Below are positions 34,537 through 35,940 of a stretch of 35,940 nt of DNA, piece after piece (within the stretch, counting starts at the first letter, position 1; each line of letters starts with the position of its first letter). Position numbers and translations under genes: made by a program. This DNA comes from Dethiobacter sp. (GTDB lineage: Bacteria; Bacillota; Dethiobacteria; DTU022; UBA8154), in the NCBI GenBank assembly GCA_003605065.1, contig QZJM01000062.1:1-35940 (forward strand). Direction: 5' to 3'. The notes beneath the pieces were generated by a model. The model was not told the origin of the DNA. It saw only the letters and a program-made list of their open reading frames with translations, and searched no databases.

Positions 34537-34614
34537 GGAACTGTCTCCGGGCAAATTAAACCTCTAAAAATCTTTTTAAGTTTAGTCTACATATCTTGAG
34601 CCGGAGAAAGTTCC
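34537..34614 (-). repeat. 78-base structured inverted repeat (terminator or REP/MITE-like element)
   Basis: Arms GGAACTGTCTCCGG (34537-34550) and CCGGAGAAAGTTCC (34601-34614) match at 13 of 14 positions and enclose 50 bases with a TAAAAA/TTTTTA inner palindrome. On the minus strand it is followed by TCATTTTTCTTT, so it may terminate transcription from the broken reductase gene. A small mobile palindromic element is an alternative. Confidence 0.5.
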
Positions 34615-34647
34615 CATATTAAATTGTAAAGAAATTATGTTTTTTCT

Positions 34648-35192
34648 TTATTTTTGGATAACACCAATGCTTTCCAGGAATGTATCTATGCGAGCTCTGG
34701 TGCTTGTTTCGTCAAATTCACGCGGATCAGCACAATTGCCTTCAAAAGTCATGACAGGATAACCCTTTTCCATGAGCCCCAGTCTTACTTCGGCCACATT
34801 TAGGCTTAAACCTTCACAACCCCGGTTGTAGTGCAGCATTATTCCGTTCAAATCCCAATCACGGTAAATACTGGACATCAGCTCCACTTTAAATCTTGTG
34901 GATCATAAAAAGCTGAATACAACGGGCGGCGCAGGTTCCACTCCGCATAAATATTTAAAGCCTGATCGAGGTCTTTTATTTCTATGCCTTTTTGCTGGGG
35001 TGTTTTTGCCGGCAGCATATGCAGTTGTCCCTTTTCATCATATTCATAATCAAATATTCCCTTAAGGCCAAAAGTATAAAGCGAACCCACAGAAACTGTT
35101 CCCAGGCTTTCCAGGTAACGGAAAATCTTTAAGAAGGCCCAGGGGGGTTGGGTATCCGTAATGACCCGGAATTGTTCGTTGGGAAAGCGCAC
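34648..35192 (-). pseudogene. C-terminal part of a benzoyl-CoA reductase/2-hydroxyacyl-CoA dehydratase-type subunit, frameshifted
   Basis: Two adjoining frames together give about 180 residues that read as the C-terminal half of a BcrB/BadE/HgdB-like subunit. First part (35192-34878): FRVITDTQPPWAFLKIFRYL, GSLYTFGLKGIF. Second part (34887-34648): IMLHYNRGCEGLSLNVAE, PVMTFEGNCADPREFDE, ARIDTFLESIG. Full subunits have roughly 380-440 residues, so the N-terminal half is missing. The frames join if read with a -1 shift at T TTA AAG (34887-34893), giving ..DFKVELMSSIYRDW. Upstream the homology stops abruptly at about 35190, where an ETF-alpha fragment begins. It most resembles class I benzoyl-CoA reductase subunits; a 2-hydroxyacyl-CoA dehydratase is possible. 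Probably not functional. Confidence 0.75.
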
Positions 35193-35574
35193 TGCCTATA
35201 CCACGGCCTCCAGCAATAACTATAGTAGCATCTTCAAGCTTAACCCCTTCTACCTCTTCCTTTACTACATCAACAATCTTTACTTTAATACTCTCCGGCG
35301 AAATCGTAATAGGATATTTTATAACCTCTCCTTGGCGTGATGAATCCCTTATAGCAGGTTCCTGGCTTTTCACCCTAATGCTGGCTATTTGGGGTTGATC
35401 TTTTTCAATCATATATACAGCATTTGCTTTTCCTCCATAAACAGGGCGTGTCATCTTTAAAAGTTTTGATTTAGGGTCAACGCATAAATCAATACAGTCC
35501 ATTACGACCCCCGTTTTTAGCCGAAATGCCAGACTAGGGGCGAGATCTCTTCTATATTTAACATTGTTTAACAT
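35062..35574 (-). pseudogene. Electron transfer flavoprotein alpha-subunit fragment
   Basis: About 127 residues (35574 to about 35193) match the later part of the ETF-alpha N-terminal domain: RRDLAPSLAFRLKTGVVMDC, TRPVYGGKANAVY and VIAGGRGIGSA. Both the first ~85 residues and the whole C-terminal FAD-binding domain are missing. After GRGIGSA the frame runs out of frame through reductase sequence to a stop at 35062. The piece nevertheless starts with ATG and a GGGAGGT just upstream, so it may be translated. It could once have been part of a fused or adjacent electron-transfer gene of the same cluster. A truncated, probably non-functional gene is the best reading. Confidence 0.75.
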
Positions 35575-35648
35575 AGACCTCCCATTTTAAAGATTTTAAA
35601 TTTACATAAAATATTTGAGGGTGATTTTATCCGTGCCGTAATCTTCCC

Positions 35649-35940
35649 TCACTCATATTTTTTTAACGCGTCTGCCGTTTCGGCTGGCGACATCTTACCG
35701 TGAGTCTTCCCATCGATTTCCATCACCGGACCTAAAGCACAGCAACCGAGGCAGTTAACGGTCTCCAGGCTAAACTTCAAATCCAAGTCCGTTTCGCCAG
35801 GTTTAATTCCAGTCAGGTCTTGCACCGTGTCGAGGACACGGTGCGCACCACGAACATGACAGGCAGTACCCATACAAATGTGAATTTCATGACGTCCTTT
35901 AGGAACTAAACTAAAGGCTTTATAAAAAGTAGCTATATGC
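35649..35940 (-). CDS. NuoE-like [2Fe-2S] subunit, partial at the window edge
   Basis: The frame is open to the last base; the N-terminus lies outside the window. The 97 visible residues form the thioredoxin-like [2Fe-2S] domain of NuoE/HndA-type subunits: HIATFYKAFSLVPKGRHEIH, then CMGTAC (first Cys pair), CLGCCALGPV (second pair) and a C-terminal SPAETADALKKY. An internal ATG (35873) should not be taken as the start since conserved sequence continues upstream. Such subunits pass electrons between NADH and ferredoxin or a reductase, together with NuoF-like flavoproteins and hydrogenases or formate dehydrogenases. Here it may have supplied electrons to the ring-reduction system whose remains follow it. 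No terminator is seen before the ETF fragment. Confidence 0.9.
   Translation of the reverse strand, partial: HIATFYKAFSLVPKGRHEIHICMGTACHVRGAHRVLDTVQDLTGIKPGETDLDLKFSLETVNCLGCCALGPVMEIDGKTHGKMSPAETADALKKYE

Overview
The window reads as the chromosome of a low-GC, endospore-forming anaerobic member of the Clostridia (Peptococcaceae/Desulfotomaculum/Pelotomaculum-like). This is inferred from the dipicolinate synthase genes, YlxY-type deacetylase, DXP-pathway isoprenoid genes, AGGAGG-type ribosome binding sites, many TTG starts, and a gene order very close to the Bacillus/Clostridia rpsO-pnp-ylxY-spoVF-dapA-rnjB and pyrH-frr-uppS-cdsA-dxr-rseP blocks. Species cannot be named from sequence alone. 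All recognised genes lie on the minus strand, so the window reads from high to low coordinates in the direction of transcription.

Region A (about 18.6-26.0 kb): pyrH, frr, a small PASTA-like protein, uppS, cdsA, dxr, rseP, ispG and a GT2 glycosyltransferase: ribosome recycling plus envelope lipid and isoprenoid synthesis. Region B (about 11.0-18.7 kb): rimP, nusA, ylxR (rnpM), infB, rbfA, nrnA, truB, ribF, the translation/transcription-factor operon, preceded by a sigma-A-like promoter and a leader hairpin that looks like a NusA-type attenuator. Region C (about 1-11 kb): rpsO, pnp, two divergent NodB-type deacetylases, a VanW-like protein sharing an N-terminal module with one of them, dut, a glycine-rich stress protein, dpaA-dpaB with a sigma-K-like promoter, dapA and RNase J, mostly separated by good intrinsic terminators.

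Region D (about 26.1-35.9 kb) is accessory and breaks the conserved order, since rpsB-tsf would be expected upstream of pyrH. In transcription order it holds a NuoE-like [2Fe-2S] subunit running off the window edge, an ETF-alpha fragment, a frameshifted C-terminal part of a benzoyl-CoA-reductase-like subunit, a complete tripartite TRAP transporter (dctP-dctQ-dctM), a phenylacetate-CoA-ligase-family enzyme, a benzoate-CoA-ligase-family enzyme, a TetR regulator, a 61-residue unknown protein and an SDR oxidoreductase. Together these suggest uptake and CoA activation of an aromatic or related organic acid, next to the decayed remains of ring-reduction genes. Two very similar 16-base motifs, at nearly the same distance downstream of strong promoters of tetR and dctP, suggest a shared regulator, plausibly the TetR protein itself. 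The paaK-dctM part is visibly richer in G+C than its neighbours, which points to mosaic origin.
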